DNA of 64,000 nt from Pararhizobium gei. GTDB lineage: Bacteria > Pseudomonadota > Alphaproteobacteria > Rhizobiales > Rhizobiaceae. Location of the stretch: NCBI RefSeq assembly GCF_029223885.1, contig NZ_CP119409.1:150001-214000 (forward strand), in the 5' to 3' direction. Shown piece by piece: positions 12,347-21,392 of the stretch (position 1 is its first letter; each line of letters opens with the position of its first letter). The notes beneath the pieces were generated by a model. That model was not told where the DNA came from. It did not search any database and saw nothing but the letters and a program-made list of their open reading frames with translations. The position numbers and the translations under genes are program-made.

Positions 12347-14167
12347 ATGACCGAAGAGAAAATTGTGTTTCAGGCCATTGGCCTTTGTGTGAGCGCAGTT
12401 CAGCATGATGGGAGTGAAACTCCGATCGTTAGAAACGTCGATTTTGCCGTCCCCAAGGGCAAGATTGTCGCCCTGATCGGCGAGTCTGGGTCTGGCAAGA
12501 CGACAATTTCACTAAGTGCTCTCGGTTACTGCAGACCGGGGTTGAAATTCTCCGGCGGAGAAGCCCGACTGAATGGACACAACATTTTGAAGTTGGACGC
12601 CCGGTCGATCCGGGCAATACGGGGCGAGCGTGTTACCTATGTCGCGCAAAGTGCTGCTGCGGCATTCAATCCGGCATTGCGCATTAACGAGCAGGTGACG
12701 GAAGGTCCAGTTCGTCACGGCAGCAAGACCCAAATACAAGCCGACGAAAGAGCCATTGAGCTCTATCGCGCGCTCGAACTTCCAAATCCCGATCAGATTG
12801 GCAATCGATACCCGCACCAGGTTTCCGGCGGTCAGCTCCAGCGGCTGATGGCTGCGATGGCGCTTTGCGGGGATCCGGATTTGATCGTTCTGGACGAGCC
12901 CACGACGGCTCTGGATGTCACCACGCAGATTGAAGTTCTGAAAACGTTTAAGCGAGTGATCCGCGACTCAGGCGCCGGTGCAATATATGTAACGCATGAC
13001 CTAGCCGTCGTCTCTCAGATAGCTGACTATATTGTGGTCCTTTATCAGGGGGAAGTCCAGGAAAGAGGTACCACTGACGCGATCATCAACAACGCGCAGC
13101 ACCCCTATACAAAGCGTCTCATCGAGGCCGCGCGACCAAGGTTGCTTAAGGCGGAGACAAATGAGAACGAACCTTCACCCGCAGGGATGGCAGCGTTGAC
13201 TTTGGACGGTGTTACTGCAGGCTACGGTACCAGCATCGACGGAAAGCTGGTCGTCCCGGTCCTCCGGGAGGTCGATTTGAGGGTTGGTTACGGGAAAACC
13301 GTCGGCTTGATTGGCGAATCGGGTTGCGGGAAATCGACATTGGCGCGGGTTGCGGCCGGCTTACTGCCGCAGGCTGGCGGAATCGTAAGGCTTGACGGGC
13401 TTGAAGTGGCACCATCTTACAAAAGCCGGTCAAAAGAGGAACTGCGGAAAATTCAGTTCGTCTATCAGATGGCCGACACAGCGCTCAATCCGAAGCACAC
13501 CGTAGGCGAGATTGTCGGCCGGCCGGTAGAATTCTATTCCGGGCTCCGCGGCGCAAAAAAGCGGGAACGGGTTTCCGATCTACTCAAATTGGTGGACCTC
13601 AAACCCGAACTGGCGCAACGCTACCCTGGACAGCTGTCTGGCGGACAAATGCAACGAGTCAACCTCGCGCGTTCGCTCGCTGCCAACCCGGAAGTAATGC
13701 TCTGTGACGAAGTCACTTCTGCACTCGACAGTATCGTGTCCGCCAACATCGTCGATCTTCTGAGGAGATTGCAGAAGAGCTCCGGTTTATCGTTCGTGTT
13801 CATCAGCCATGACCTTTTAACCGTATCATCGCTCGCCGATCAGGTTGCTGTTCTCTACGCCGGGTCCATCGTGGAGAAAGGCCCAGCGCGCGAGGTCCTT
13901 GAGAAACCCGCACACCCCTATACAAAATTGCTCGTTTCTTCCGTTCCCGAGATGCGAATTGGCTGGCTTGAGGAAGAGATGGAAAAATTCCGCCCTGTCG
14001 GGGACAGTGGAAATCTTCCTAGTCTGCCAGGCATCGGCTGTGCATTCTTCACGCGTTGTCCGGTCGCCATAGTCGAAAAGTGTAACGAGACGAGACCCCC
14101 GGAGCGTACAATCGGAGTTGAGCGGCGTGTGGCGTGTCATCGCAACGCAACGGAACTCATAAGCTGA
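12347..14167 (+). CDS. Fused oligopeptide ABC ATPase (DppD-DppF type)
   Basis: 606 residues with two complete ATPase modules in one chain. Module 1: Walker A GESGSGKTT, signature VSGGQLQR, Walker B LIVLDEPTTALD. Module 2 (from about residue 285): Walker A GESGCGKST, signature LSGGQMQR, Walker B VMLCDEVTSALD, and a C-terminal Cys-containing oligopeptide-family tail (CAFFTRCPVA). It energises the 7573-12344 transporter. Only two bases separate it from the permease. Both nucleotide sites look competent. Confidence 0.93.
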   Translation: MTEEKIVFQAIGLCVSAVQHDGSETPIVRNVDFAVPKGKIVALIGESGSGKTTISLSALGYCRPGLKFSGGEARLNGHNILKLDARSIRAIRGERVTYVAQSAAAAFNPALRINEQVTEGPVRHGSKTQIQADERAIELYRALELPNPDQIGNRYPHQVSGGQLQRLMAAMALCGDPDLIVLDEPTTALDVTTQIEVLKTFKRVIRDSGAGAIYVTHDLAVVSQIADYIVVLYQGEVQERGTTDAIINNAQHPYTKRLIEAARPRLLKAETNENEPSPAGMAALTLDGVTAGYGTSIDGKLVVPVLREVDLRVGYGKTVGLIGESGCGKSTLARVAAGLLPQAGGIVRLDGLEVAPSYKSRSKEELRKIQFVYQMADTALNPKHTVGEIVGRPVEFYSGLRGAKKRERVSDLLKLVDLKPELAQRYPGQLSGGQMQRVNLARSLAANPEVMLCDEVTSALDSIVSANIVDLLRRLQKSSGLSFVFISHDLLTVSSLADQVAVLYAGSIVEKGPAREVLEKPAHPYTKLLVSSVPEMRIGWLEEEMEKFRPVGDSGNLPSLPGIGCAFFTRCPVAIVEKCNETRPPERTIGVERRVACHRNATELIS

Positions 14168-14171
14168 TTCC

Positions 14172-14239
14172 GGGCAGCTTCCTCCCAGGCAGTTTTTTGA
14201 ATTGAACAAGCTGCCCCCAAAAGACTGAAAGAATCAGTC
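14172..14239 (+). other. Hairpins between ATPase and M24 genes
   Basis: GGGCAGCTT (14172-14180) pairs with AAGCTGCCC (14208-14216) across a 27-base loop. Downstream, GACTGA (14223-14228) pairs with TCAGTC (14234-14239) ahead of a C/T-rich run. This could be a weak attenuator or an mRNA-protecting structure. Confidence 0.35.
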
Positions 14240-14260
14240 TATCCCCTTTTCGATATATTC

Positions 14261-15463
14261 ATGGAGACTGCCGTGACGCAGAGCGCATCACAGTATCAAT
14301 CGTCGAACTTTAAGTTACCCTTCCCGCCCGAGGAATTTTCCCGCCGTCGTGCCCAAACGTGCGATGCTATAAGAGCATTGGATATCGATGCGATCGTTCT
14401 CACAACGCCAGCAAACTACTATTATGTATCTGGGCTTCCCTTAAAAATCAGCCTGGGCCTATTTGGCCTCGTTCTGTGTGCTGACGGAAGGGGGTTCTGG
14501 ATTGGTCGCCGAACCTACATGAAGAGCGTGAGTTCATTTATAGAGGTGGCAAACTGGTCTGAAATGGCGCGGTCGATCGCAGACGAGGAAGATGCCCATC
14601 AGGTTTTTGGCGAAACAATTAATCGGCTTTTGGGACCCGGAGTGCGATTGGGTTTTGAACTCGACATGTGCACCATTTCGCCAAATGCGGTCAATGCCAT
14701 TTCCCGGCATGTACATGGCTGCGAGATCCGGAACGCATCCGGAATTATCGAACGATTGCGGTCGGTAAAGTCACCGTTGGAAGTCCAGCGCCTTCGCGAG
14801 GCGGGCGCAATGGCTGCGGCTGCGATGCGTGAAGTTGTGTCGCACATCGACACGGACCAAACGGACTCGACGCTGGCTTCTTTGGCCTATTCTTCTCTCA
14901 TGACCCTTGGAAGCGATCAATTGGCGATGCCGCCAATCGTTGTATCTGGGCCGCTGAGCGCTACCCAATCCACTGCTGGTCGGACCAGAATAAGTGCGGG
15001 AGATCTCATCACTCTCGAGTTTTCTGCGGCTGTTGATCGGTATTGCGCTCCTATATATCGGATAGGTTCGATCGGACCGCCGAACAGCGAAGGTGCGTAT
15101 CTGCACGCAGCCTCTCGTGCGGGTTTACTAGCGGCCCTGCAGAACATCGGGCCGGGGATGACCTCTCATAGTGCTGACCAAGTCGTTCGCGCCGCCATTG
15201 CTGTCGAAGGTTGTCTGGAATACTTCACCGTGCGCGCCGGGTATAGCGTCGGGATAGGTTTCCCGCCAAGTTGGGATGAGGATCACATCATGAAACTCAG
15301 CCCCGGAAATGATCAAAAGCTTGAACCGGGCATGGTTTTCCATCTCGTGCCTGCCTTGTATCAGGCAGGAGTTGGCGCTGCTTGCTGCTCTAACACCATC
15401 CACATTACGGAAAACGGTGCAGAAGCACTTGTTCCGATCGAAAGCAAGATGCTGATTGCTTGA
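14261..15463 (+). CDS. Creatinase-like M24 family hydrolase
   Basis: 400 residues with the creatinase N-terminal domain (about 20-160) and the pita-bread M24 domain (170-395). Family members include Xaa-Pro peptidases, creatinase, ectoine hydrolase DoeA and DMSP lyase DddP. The canonical metal ligands are altered: the first Asp is Glu253 (ITLEFSA), the second is replaced in YCAP (Pro264), and the His of the GHGIG motif is replaced in GYSVGIG (327-333). This points to the creatinase/DddP-like side of the family rather than a dinuclear metallopeptidase. As last gene of the LysR-flavoenzyme-transporter operon it probably hydrolyses the imported compound or a derivative. Confidence 0.85.
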   Translation: METAVTQSASQYQSSNFKLPFPPEEFSRRRAQTCDAIRALDIDAIVLTTPANYYYVSGLPLKISLGLFGLVLCADGRGFWIGRRTYMKSVSSFIEVANWSEMARSIADEEDAHQVFGETINRLLGPGVRLGFELDMCTISPNAVNAISRHVHGCEIRNASGIIERLRSVKSPLEVQRLREAGAMAAAAMREVVSHIDTDQTDSTLASLAYSSLMTLGSDQLAMPPIVVSGPLSATQSTAGRTRISAGDLITLEFSAAVDRYCAPIYRIGSIGPPNSEGAYLHAASRAGLLAALQNIGPGMTSHSADQVVRAAIAVEGCLEYFTVRAGYSVGIGFPPSWDEDHIMKLSPGNDQKLEPGMVFHLVPALYQAGVGAACCSNTIHITENGAEALVPIESKMLIA

Positions 15464-15489
15464 GCCACGGCGAGCAAATGTAGGGCGAG

Positions 15490-15522
15490 TTGAAAGAGCT
15501 TTGCGAGCTTCAATCTTTTTGG
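15490..15522 (+). terminator. Possible terminator after M24 gene
   Basis: TTGAAAGAGCT and AGCTTCAA (15506-15513) pair with a two-base bulge, followed by TCTTTTT. It marks the likely end of the lower-GC island operon before etfB. Confidence 0.4.
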
Positions 15523-15643
15523 CCGTAATCGCCATTACAAATTCGGTCGCCGTTCACCCTGAAATGATTGGATCCAACGGCGTACTCCACCGACGTGCCT
15601 CGGGCGGCATCAGGGCATGAATTGCAGGATATAGGAGATATGA

Positions 15644-16393
15644 ATGAGAATACTCGTGCCCATAAAGCGGGTCGTCGATTACAACGTGAAGATCCGCGTC
15701 AAGCCGGATGGTTCCGGCGTCGAACTCGCCAATGTGAAGATGTCGATGAATCCCTTCGACGAAATCTCCGTCGAGGAAGCGCTGCGCCTCAAGGAAGCCG
15801 GCAAGGCTTCGGAAGTCGTTGTGGTGTCCGTGGGTCCGGCCAAGGCCGAGGAAACCCTGCGCACGGCGCTGGCCATGGGTGCTGACCGCGCGATCCTGGT
15901 CGAAACCGACGATCTGGTCGAGCCGCTCGCCGTCGCCAAGATCATCAAGGGCGTGGCGGAAGCCGAACAGCCGGGCCAGATCATCGTCGGCAAGCAGGCG
16001 ATCGACGACGATTCGAACCAGACCGGCCAGATGCTCTCGGCCCTGCTCGGCTGGGCGCAGGGCACATTTGCGTCCAAGGTCGAGATCGGTGACGGCAAGG
16101 CACAGGTCACGCGCGAAGTCGACGGCGGTCTGCAGACCATCGAGATCAAGCTGCCGGCGGTCGTCACCACCGACCTGCGGCTGAATGAGCCACGCTACGC
16201 CTCGCTGCCTAACATCATGAAGGCAAAGAAAAAGCCGCTCGACAAGAAGACCCCGGCCGATTTCGGCGTCGACACGACGGCTCGCCTCAAGGTTCTGAAG
16301 ACCGAGGAACCGGAAGGCCGCAAGGCCGGTGTGAAGGTCAAGTCCGTCGCCGAACTCGTCGAGAAGCTCAAGACCGAAGCCGGCGTGCTCTAA
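15644..16393 (+). CDS. etfB: Electron transfer flavoprotein beta subunit
   Basis: 249 residues. [14 protein letters not shown] and the conserved [19 protein letters not shown] are typical, as is the AMP-binding and recognition-loop region. EtfB pairs with EtfA to shuttle electrons from flavin dehydrogenases (acyl-CoA, dimethylglycine/sarcosine, trimethylamine-dehydrogenase-like enzymes) to ETF:ubiquinone oxidoreductase. It is preceded by GGAGAT a few bases before ATG. It sits 23 bases upstream of etfA. Codon use is strongly GC-rich, unlike the preceding island, so this is core genome. Confidence 0.97.
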   Translation: MRILVPIKRVVDYNVKIRVKPDGSGVELANVKMSMNPFDEISVEEALRLKEAGKASEVVVVSVGPAKAEETLRTALAMGADRAILVETDDLVEPLAVAKIIKGVAEAEQPGQIIVGKQAIDDDSNQTGQMLSALLGWAQGTFASKVEIGDGKAQVTREVDGGLQTIEIKLPAVVTTDLRLNEPRYASLPNIMKAKKKPLDKKTPADFGVDTTARLKVLKTEEPEGRKAGVKVKSVAELVEKLKTEAGVL

Positions 16394-16416
16394 TTCTAGA
16401 AAAGGGAGACTATACC

Positions 16417-17346
16417 ATGGCCATTCTTCTTCTGGCTGATCACGACAACGAAACCCTGTCCGACCAGACCGCCAGGGCGCTGACGGCCGCCGCAAAGATC
16501 GGTGGCGACGTGCATGTGCTGGTCGCCGGTTCCGGCGCACAGCCTGCAGCGGATGCTGCGGCGAAACTCGCCGGCGTATCCAAGGTCCTGCTTGCCGACG
16601 ACGCCTCGCTCGCCAACAACCTCGCCGAGCCCTTGGCAGCTCTCATTGTCTCGCTCGCCGACAGCTACGACACGATCATCACGGCGGCAACCTCGGTCGG
16701 CAAGAACGTCGCGCCGCGCGTCGCTGCCCTGCTGGATGTCGCGCAGATCTCGGAAATCACCGAAGTTGTCTCGGCCGACACGTTCAAGCGCCCGATCTAT
16801 GCCGGTAACGCCGTCCAGACGGTCCAGTCGAGCGATGCGAAAAAGGTGATCACCGTGCGCACGGCTTCGTTTGCTTCGGCGGCGGACGGCGGCTCGGCAA
16901 CTGTCGAGACAATCGCGGCCGTAGCCGACCCGGCCCTGTCGTCGCATGTTTCCGACGCGCTCTCCTCGTCGGATCGTCCGGAACTGACCTCGGCGAAAAT
17001 CATCATTTCCGGAGGCCGCGCTTTGGGCTCCTCGGAGAAGTTCCAGGAGATCATTCTGCCGGTAGCCGACGAACTGGGCGCCGCCGTCGGTGCAAGCCGT
17101 GCCGCCGTCGACGCGGGCTACGCGCCGAACGACTGGCAGGTCGGCCAGACCGGCAAGGTCGTCGCTCCGCAGCTCTACATCGCCTGCGGCATTTCCGGCG
17201 CCATCCAGCACCTCGCCGGCATGAAGGATTCGAAGGTCATCGTCGCCATCAACAAGGACGAGGAAGCCCCGATCTTCCAGGTCGCCGACTACGGCCTTGT
17301 TGCGGATCTCTTCACAATCCTGCCGGAACTTGAACAGACACTATAA
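16417..17346 (+). CDS. etfA: Electron transfer flavoprotein alpha subunit
   Basis: 309 residues. The N-terminal domain precedes the C-terminal FAD-binding domain (about 185-309), which has the family signature [12 protein letters not shown], the [20 protein letters not shown] stretch and GAIQHLAGM. It forms the FAD-carrying half of ETF with etfB. GGGAGA lies before the ATG. A demethylase of the 5424 type would feed this protein. Confidence 0.97.
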   Translation: MAILLLADHDNETLSDQTARALTAAAKIGGDVHVLVAGSGAQPAADAAAKLAGVSKVLLADDASLANNLAEPLAALIVSLADSYDTIITAATSVGKNVAPRVAALLDVAQISEITEVVSADTFKRPIYAGNAVQTVQSSDAKKVITVRTASFASAADGGSATVETIAAVADPALSSHVSDALSSSDRPELTSAKIIISGGRALGSSEKFQEIILPVADELGAAVGASRAAVDAGYAPNDWQVGQTGKVVAPQLYIACGISGAIQHLAGMKDSKVIVAINKDEEAPIFQVADYGLVADLFTILPELEQTL

Positions 17347-17573
17347 TGCGCGAAGCGCTGTATCTTTCCATGCTCGGCTTCCAAATACCCCGATGACGAG
17401 ACGCCACTCCAACGGCACCATCGGACGCTTTAGCGAAGCATTTGTGAAGGATCAGCTCAAGCACACGGCCGGGACCGACAGCGGTTTGCACTCGCCGACT
17501 GAAAACGCAGTGCCCTTGCACCAGTCAGCACCTTGATCAGAATCCCCGAACAGGCAAACGGGTAAAACTCAAT
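17347..17573. other. Convergent intergenic region etfA / lipA
   Basis: About 225 bases between two genes that converge. No convincing coding frame or classical terminator hairpin is seen. Confidence 0.4.
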
Positions 17574-18551
17574 CTACGCCTCTGCCGAGAGCATCTTCCT
17601 TTCCCGCGCCGTCCGGAGCCGCGCAAAATCGTCGCCGGCATGGTGGGACGAGCGGGTGAGCGGGCTGGAGGCGACCATCAGGAAGCCCTTGGTGTAGGCG
17701 ACGGTCTCGTAGGACTTGAACTCCTCCGGCGTCACGAAGCTCATGACCTGGTGATGCTTGCGGGTCGGCTGCAGGTACTGGCCGATCGTCAGGAAATCGA
17801 CATCGGCGGTGCGCAGGTCGTCCATCAGCTGCAGCACTTCGTTGCGCTCTTCGCCGAGGCCCACCATGATGCCGGACTTGGTGAACATCGTCGGATCGAG
17901 TTCCTTGACCCGCTGCAACAGCCGGACCGAGTGGAAATAGCGTGCACCTGGGCGAACCGTCAGATAATTGCCGGGTACGGTTTCCATATTGTGGTTGAAG
18001 ACGTCGGGCTTGGCGGCGACGACACGCTCCAGCGCACCGGGCTTCTTCAAAAAGTCCGGTGTCAGGATCTCGATAGTCGTCAGCGGCGACGCGGCACGGA
18101 TCGCCCGGATCACCTTTTCGAAATGCTCGGCGCCGCCATCGGCCAGGTCGTCGCGGTCGACGGAGGTGATCACGACGTGGGACAGGCCCATCTGCTTGAC
18201 GGCCTTGGCGACGTTTTCCGGCTCGGCCATGTCGAGCGCGTTCGGCTTGCCCGTGGCGACATTGCAGAAAGCGCAGGCGCGGGTACAGATCTCGCCCATG
18301 ATCATGAAGGTCGCGTGCTTCTTGTCCCAGCACTCGCCGATATTCGGGCAGCCGGCCTCCTCGCAGACCGTGACGAGCTTGTGCTCCTTCACGATTGACC
18401 GGGTTTCCATGTAGCCGGGTGACATCGAGGCTCGGACGCGGATCCAGTCAGGCTTTGCCAGCAGTTGCGTATCGGGTCTATGGGCTTTTTCCGGATGGCG
18501 CAGACGGGCTGGCGCGTCAGCGGGATAGGTCTTGTCGAGAATGGTGACCAT
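17574..18551 (-). CDS. lipA: Lipoyl synthase (radical SAM)
   Basis: 325 residues. Lipoyl synthase inserts two sulfurs into protein-bound octanoyl groups to make lipoyl-lysine. The radical-SAM cluster motif CTRACAFC is present. The auxiliary cluster motif [12 protein letters not shown] and the C-terminal serine ligand in [10 protein letters not shown] are also present. It is the last gene of a minus-strand operon with a GlpD/EryB-like dehydrogenase and a TIM (29-base gap), not next to pdh or lipB as in usual rhizobial order. The first 30 residues differ from typical rhizobial LipA. It may be a second copy dedicated to the E2 protein at 35783. Confidence 0.96.
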   Translation of the reverse strand: MVTILDKTYPADAPARLRHPEKAHRPDTQLLAKPDWIRVRASMSPGYMETRSIVKEHKLVTVCEEAGCPNIGECWDKKHATFMIMGEICTRACAFCNVATGKPNALDMAEPENVAKAVKQMGLSHVVITSVDRDDLADGGAEHFEKVIRAIRAASPLTTIEILTPDFLKKPGALERVVAAKPDVFNHNMETVPGNYLTVRPGARYFHSVRLLQRVKELDPTMFTKSGIMVGLGEERNEVLQLMDDLRTADVDFLTIGQYLQPTRKHHQVMSFVTPEEFKSYETVAYTKGFLMVASSPLTRSSHHAGDDFARLRTARERKMLSAEA

Positions 18552-18580
18552 GATGTCGTTCTTCCTTGCGCCGTCCGGGC

Positions 18581-19342
18581 TCAGAGCGTGTCATATATTC
18601 CGGCGATTGCCAGAAAGTCGGCTGCTTTCAAACTTGCGCCGCCAATCAGTGCGCCATCGACATTGTCGATGGCCATGAGTTCGGCCGCGTTGGATGCCTT
18701 GACCGAGCCGCCGTAAAGCAGGCGCATTGTTTGCTCTTCCTTGCCGAAGCGGGTGACGAGTTGGGTGCGCATGAAGGCATGCGCCTCAAAGATATCGGCA
18801 ATCGTGGGCGTCCGTCCGGTGCCGATCGCCCAGACGGGCTCATATGCAATCACGGTATTGGCAGCGGTGCCCCCATCCGGAACCGAACCGGCGAGCTGGC
18901 GCCCAAGGACGTTCAGTGTCTCTCCGGTTTCCCGCTCGGCTTCCGTCTCGCCGATGCATATGATCGCGATCAATCCGGCTGCATGCGCCGCCTGGGCCTT
19001 CCTGCAGACGAGTGCGTCCGTCTCCTTTTGAAGGGTGCGGCGCTCCGAGTGGCCAACGATGACGAATGTGCCGCCACCATCCGCGATCATCTCCGCCGAG
19101 GTTTCTCCCGTATAGGCGCCGGAGGAGGAAGTATGGCAATCCTGTGCGCCGATCCGCAGGTCCGTTCCGGCGCAGAGCGTTGCTGCTTCATGGAGCAGGG
19201 TCGCTGGCGGGCAGATCAGCGTATCGGTCTTGCCGGCAAAGGCGGAAACACCCGCTGCAATCGCCGTCAGTGTATCGAGAGATGCCCGCAGACCATTCAT
19301 TTTCCAGTTGCCGGCAATCAGCGGCTTGCTCCCCGGTGTCAT
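18581..19342 (-). CDS. tpiA: Triosephosphate isomerase (first copy)
   Basis: 253 residues, a full TIM barrel. Catalytic residues are present in order: Asn/Lys in NWKMNG, His in VGHSERR and Glu in [11 protein letters not shown]; the phosphate-gripping YGGSV near the end is also there. It interconverts DHAP and GAP, or in EryH-like paralogues a tetrulose phosphate. Operon position between the GlpD-like dehydrogenase and lipA ties it to polyol breakdown. A second TIM lies at 40376. Confidence 0.95.
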   Translation of the reverse strand: MTPGSKPLIAGNWKMNGLRASLDTLTAIAAGVSAFAGKTDTLICPPATLLHEAATLCAGTDLRIGAQDCHTSSSGAYTGETSAEMIADGGGTFVIVGHSERRTLQKETDALVCRKAQAAHAAGLIAIICIGETEAERETGETLNVLGRQLAGSVPDGGTAANTVIAYEPVWAIGTGRTPTIADIFEAHAFMRTQLVTRFGKEEQTMRLLYGGSVKASNAAELMAIDNVDGALIGGASLKAADFLAIAGIYDTL

Positions 19343-19411
19343 ATCGGTCGTCCCTTCTGCCTTCGGCGTGCCCTGTTGATGAGGGCGCTGTATGTTTGTG
19401 GAATGCTGCCG

Positions 19412-21124
19412 TTACGGCGCGAGTGAGGTCACCCTGTGGTGGCGGGTCAGAAGGGATGTGGTGTGAGCGATCTCATCCGCCAACCGCAGATCGTCCCAGC
19501 CCAGTTCACCTGCGGCAATCGCGGCGATGCCGGCAAGTGCCGCCGGCGTGATCGCATTCTCGAAGGGAAGAAGCGTTCTGCGCAGAATGATGTCGGCAAG
19601 CCGTGTTACCCGCTCGGTCTGCAGCATCCAGCGGATTTCGTTCTTGTAATACAGTCCATCGCCACCAACCGGTTTGCCGTCCCCCTCGGCCATCATGGCG
19701 GCCACGTGGCGTGCCTGGCTTCCATAACGGCGATAAAGGATCGCGGCCACTGCCGGCTCCAGCCCGGATGCCGTGGCAATCCCGTCGATTGCCCGGTCAT
19801 GCCCCTCCGGGTCCGTTGCCAGATTTCGTCCGCCACCAATGGGTTGCGACAGGGTGCTTCCGGTTCTTCGCATACCGATTCGTTTCAGAACCGCATCGCA
19901 AATCTGCTCCGCACAGGCCCGGTATGTCGTCCATTTACCGCCCACCAGAGTTAGAACAGGAAAGGTGCGGTTCGTCTCCGGTTCGAATTCATGAAGGGCG
20001 TGATCGCGGCTGATCGATCCCGTCGTCGCATCACCGCTCCACGGCAGAGGGCGAATGCCGGCATAGGCGAACACGATTTCCTCCTTGCGCGCCTTGGCGC
20101 CTGGCAGGACCTGTTCGAGAACATCGAACAGGTAGTCGATTTCCGCGTCGGAGCACCGTGCGCCGTCCGGATCGTTGACGCGGATATCGGTCGTGCCGAG
20201 AAGAATATTGTCCGTGTCGAGCGCATAGACGAGGCAGGCGCGGAAATCCCGCGTTTCGAAATACAGCATGCCATCGCCGAGTTGGCGGGCGAGATCGGGC
20301 CGGCGCATGATGAGGTGCGACCCGCGTGTCCCGCCGATCAGGCGTTTTTCGATATGAAGCCGGCGATCGACCTCGTCGGCCCAGGCACCTGCACAATTGA
20401 TCACGAGCTGTGGCTTCAGCGTGAACGTCTCCCCGCTGATTTCATCCTTCAAGCGCACCTGATCGCCATCTGTTCCGTCCAGGGACAGATAGGGAAGGGC
20501 GATCGATTGCGGACAATCGCGTTCTGCATCCTTCACCAATTCAAGAACCAGGCGCTCGGGATGAACAAGGCGCGCGTCGTAATATTCGGCGACCGCGCAG
20601 ACCTTGTCGGAGAGCCCCGGCATCCGGCGCTTGCTTTCGCTGCGTGACATCAGCCGGTGTGTCGGCATCATCTGGTTCTTGCGGCCGAACCGGTCGAAAA
20701 AGACGAGGCCCAGTTTGACGACAAGAATACCTTTTGCGCCGGGTGTCTTCTTCAGCTTCAGGAACCGCAGACCGGCGGAAAGCATGCCACCGAACCAGCT
20801 GAAGGCCGGAACCCAGACCGGGATCGGCTTGACGAGATGCGGCGCATTTCGGATCAGATGGTTGCGCTCGATCACCGACTCGCGCACCAGTTCGAATTCA
20901 CCGGTTTCGAGATAGCGCAGCCCACCGTGGATCAGGCGCGATGGCGCAGCACTGGTTCCCGATGAAAAATCGCTTTTGTCGATCAGGATCGTTGGAACGT
21001 TCTGCAGGGCCAGATCTCTATAGAGACCAATGCCATTGATCCCGCCGCCGACGATCAGGATGGGCGCGCTGCCGTCCCCGGATATCGTCCTGAGCTGCTG
21101 CAGAACCTCGTTGCGATTGCGCAT
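19412..21124 (-). CDS. glpD: GlpD/EryB-type FAD polyol-phosphate dehydrogenase
   Basis: 570 residues from the ATG at 21124, chosen for GGAGAGGG five bases upstream; an upstream extension to 21211 is unlikely. The FAD-binding GGGINGIGLYRDLA starts the DAO fold. GGLRYLETGEFELVRES, the ribose-loop segment LVINCAGAW and the C-terminal domain WMLQTERVTRLADIILRR are diagnostic of aerobic glycerol-3-phosphate dehydrogenases. In this setting, divergent from an EryA-like kinase, erythritol-4-phosphate dehydrogenase (EryB) activity is equally possible. Electrons would go to quinone. It leads the minus-strand operon glpD-tpiA-lipA. Confidence 0.92.
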   Translation of the reverse strand: MRNRNEVLQQLRTISGDGSAPILIVGGGINGIGLYRDLALQNVPTILIDKSDFSSGTSAAPSRLIHGGLRYLETGEFELVRESVIERNHLIRNAPHLVKPIPVWVPAFSWFGGMLSAGLRFLKLKKTPGAKGILVVKLGLVFFDRFGRKNQMMPTHRLMSRSESKRRMPGLSDKVCAVAEYYDARLVHPERLVLELVKDAERDCPQSIALPYLSLDGTDGDQVRLKDEISGETFTLKPQLVINCAGAWADEVDRRLHIEKRLIGGTRGSHLIMRRPDLARQLGDGMLYFETRDFRACLVYALDTDNILLGTTDIRVNDPDGARCSDAEIDYLFDVLEQVLPGAKARKEEIVFAYAGIRPLPWSGDATTGSISRDHALHEFEPETNRTFPVLTLVGGKWTTYRACAEQICDAVLKRIGMRRTGSTLSQPIGGGRNLATDPEGHDRAIDGIATASGLEPAVAAILYRRYGSQARHVAAMMAEGDGKPVGGDGLYYKNEIRWMLQTERVTRLADIILRRTLLPFENAITPAALAGIAAIAAGELGWDDLRLADEIAHTTSLLTRHHRVTSLAP

Positions 21125-21392
21125 CACCCTCTCCATGCTTGCCAAACTATTCCTGGCTACTCCCCATAATGACAGTTTATTACTTTTGGAAGAGACATAA
21201 AGAAACTTCAAAAAGAAGATATAATAATTATCAATATTTTTCAGTTATTTATGTGTGTATAAAATTTTCTTACAAATCTGATTGACAATTTTCCCTAGTC
21301 CAATAGCCTTAGCTTCAGAGGAAAATGCCGGACAGGAAGCCTTTCCCAGCGCGCTGAGTGGAGACAGTGCGCACCGGCCTGGAGGAGGAACC
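21125..21392. promoter_or_regulatory. Divergent AT-rich promoter region, glpD-like / kinase
   Basis: About 270 bases, strongly AT-rich against GC-rich flanks. AAAATTTTCT lies at 21261-21270. TTGACA follows at 21282-21287, with TAGCCT 16 bases on (21304-21309) as a modest -10, pointing to the kinase. The AAAATTTTCT motif recurs before the aldolase (29227) and the RpiR-divergent operon (32231, 32414). It is a candidate binding element for the RpiR protein at 31113. Confidence 0.55.

Noticed and set aside
17297..17536. Possible 79-residue gene after etfA
   Set aside because: It overlaps the etfA end, lacks an RBS and shows no recognisable family.
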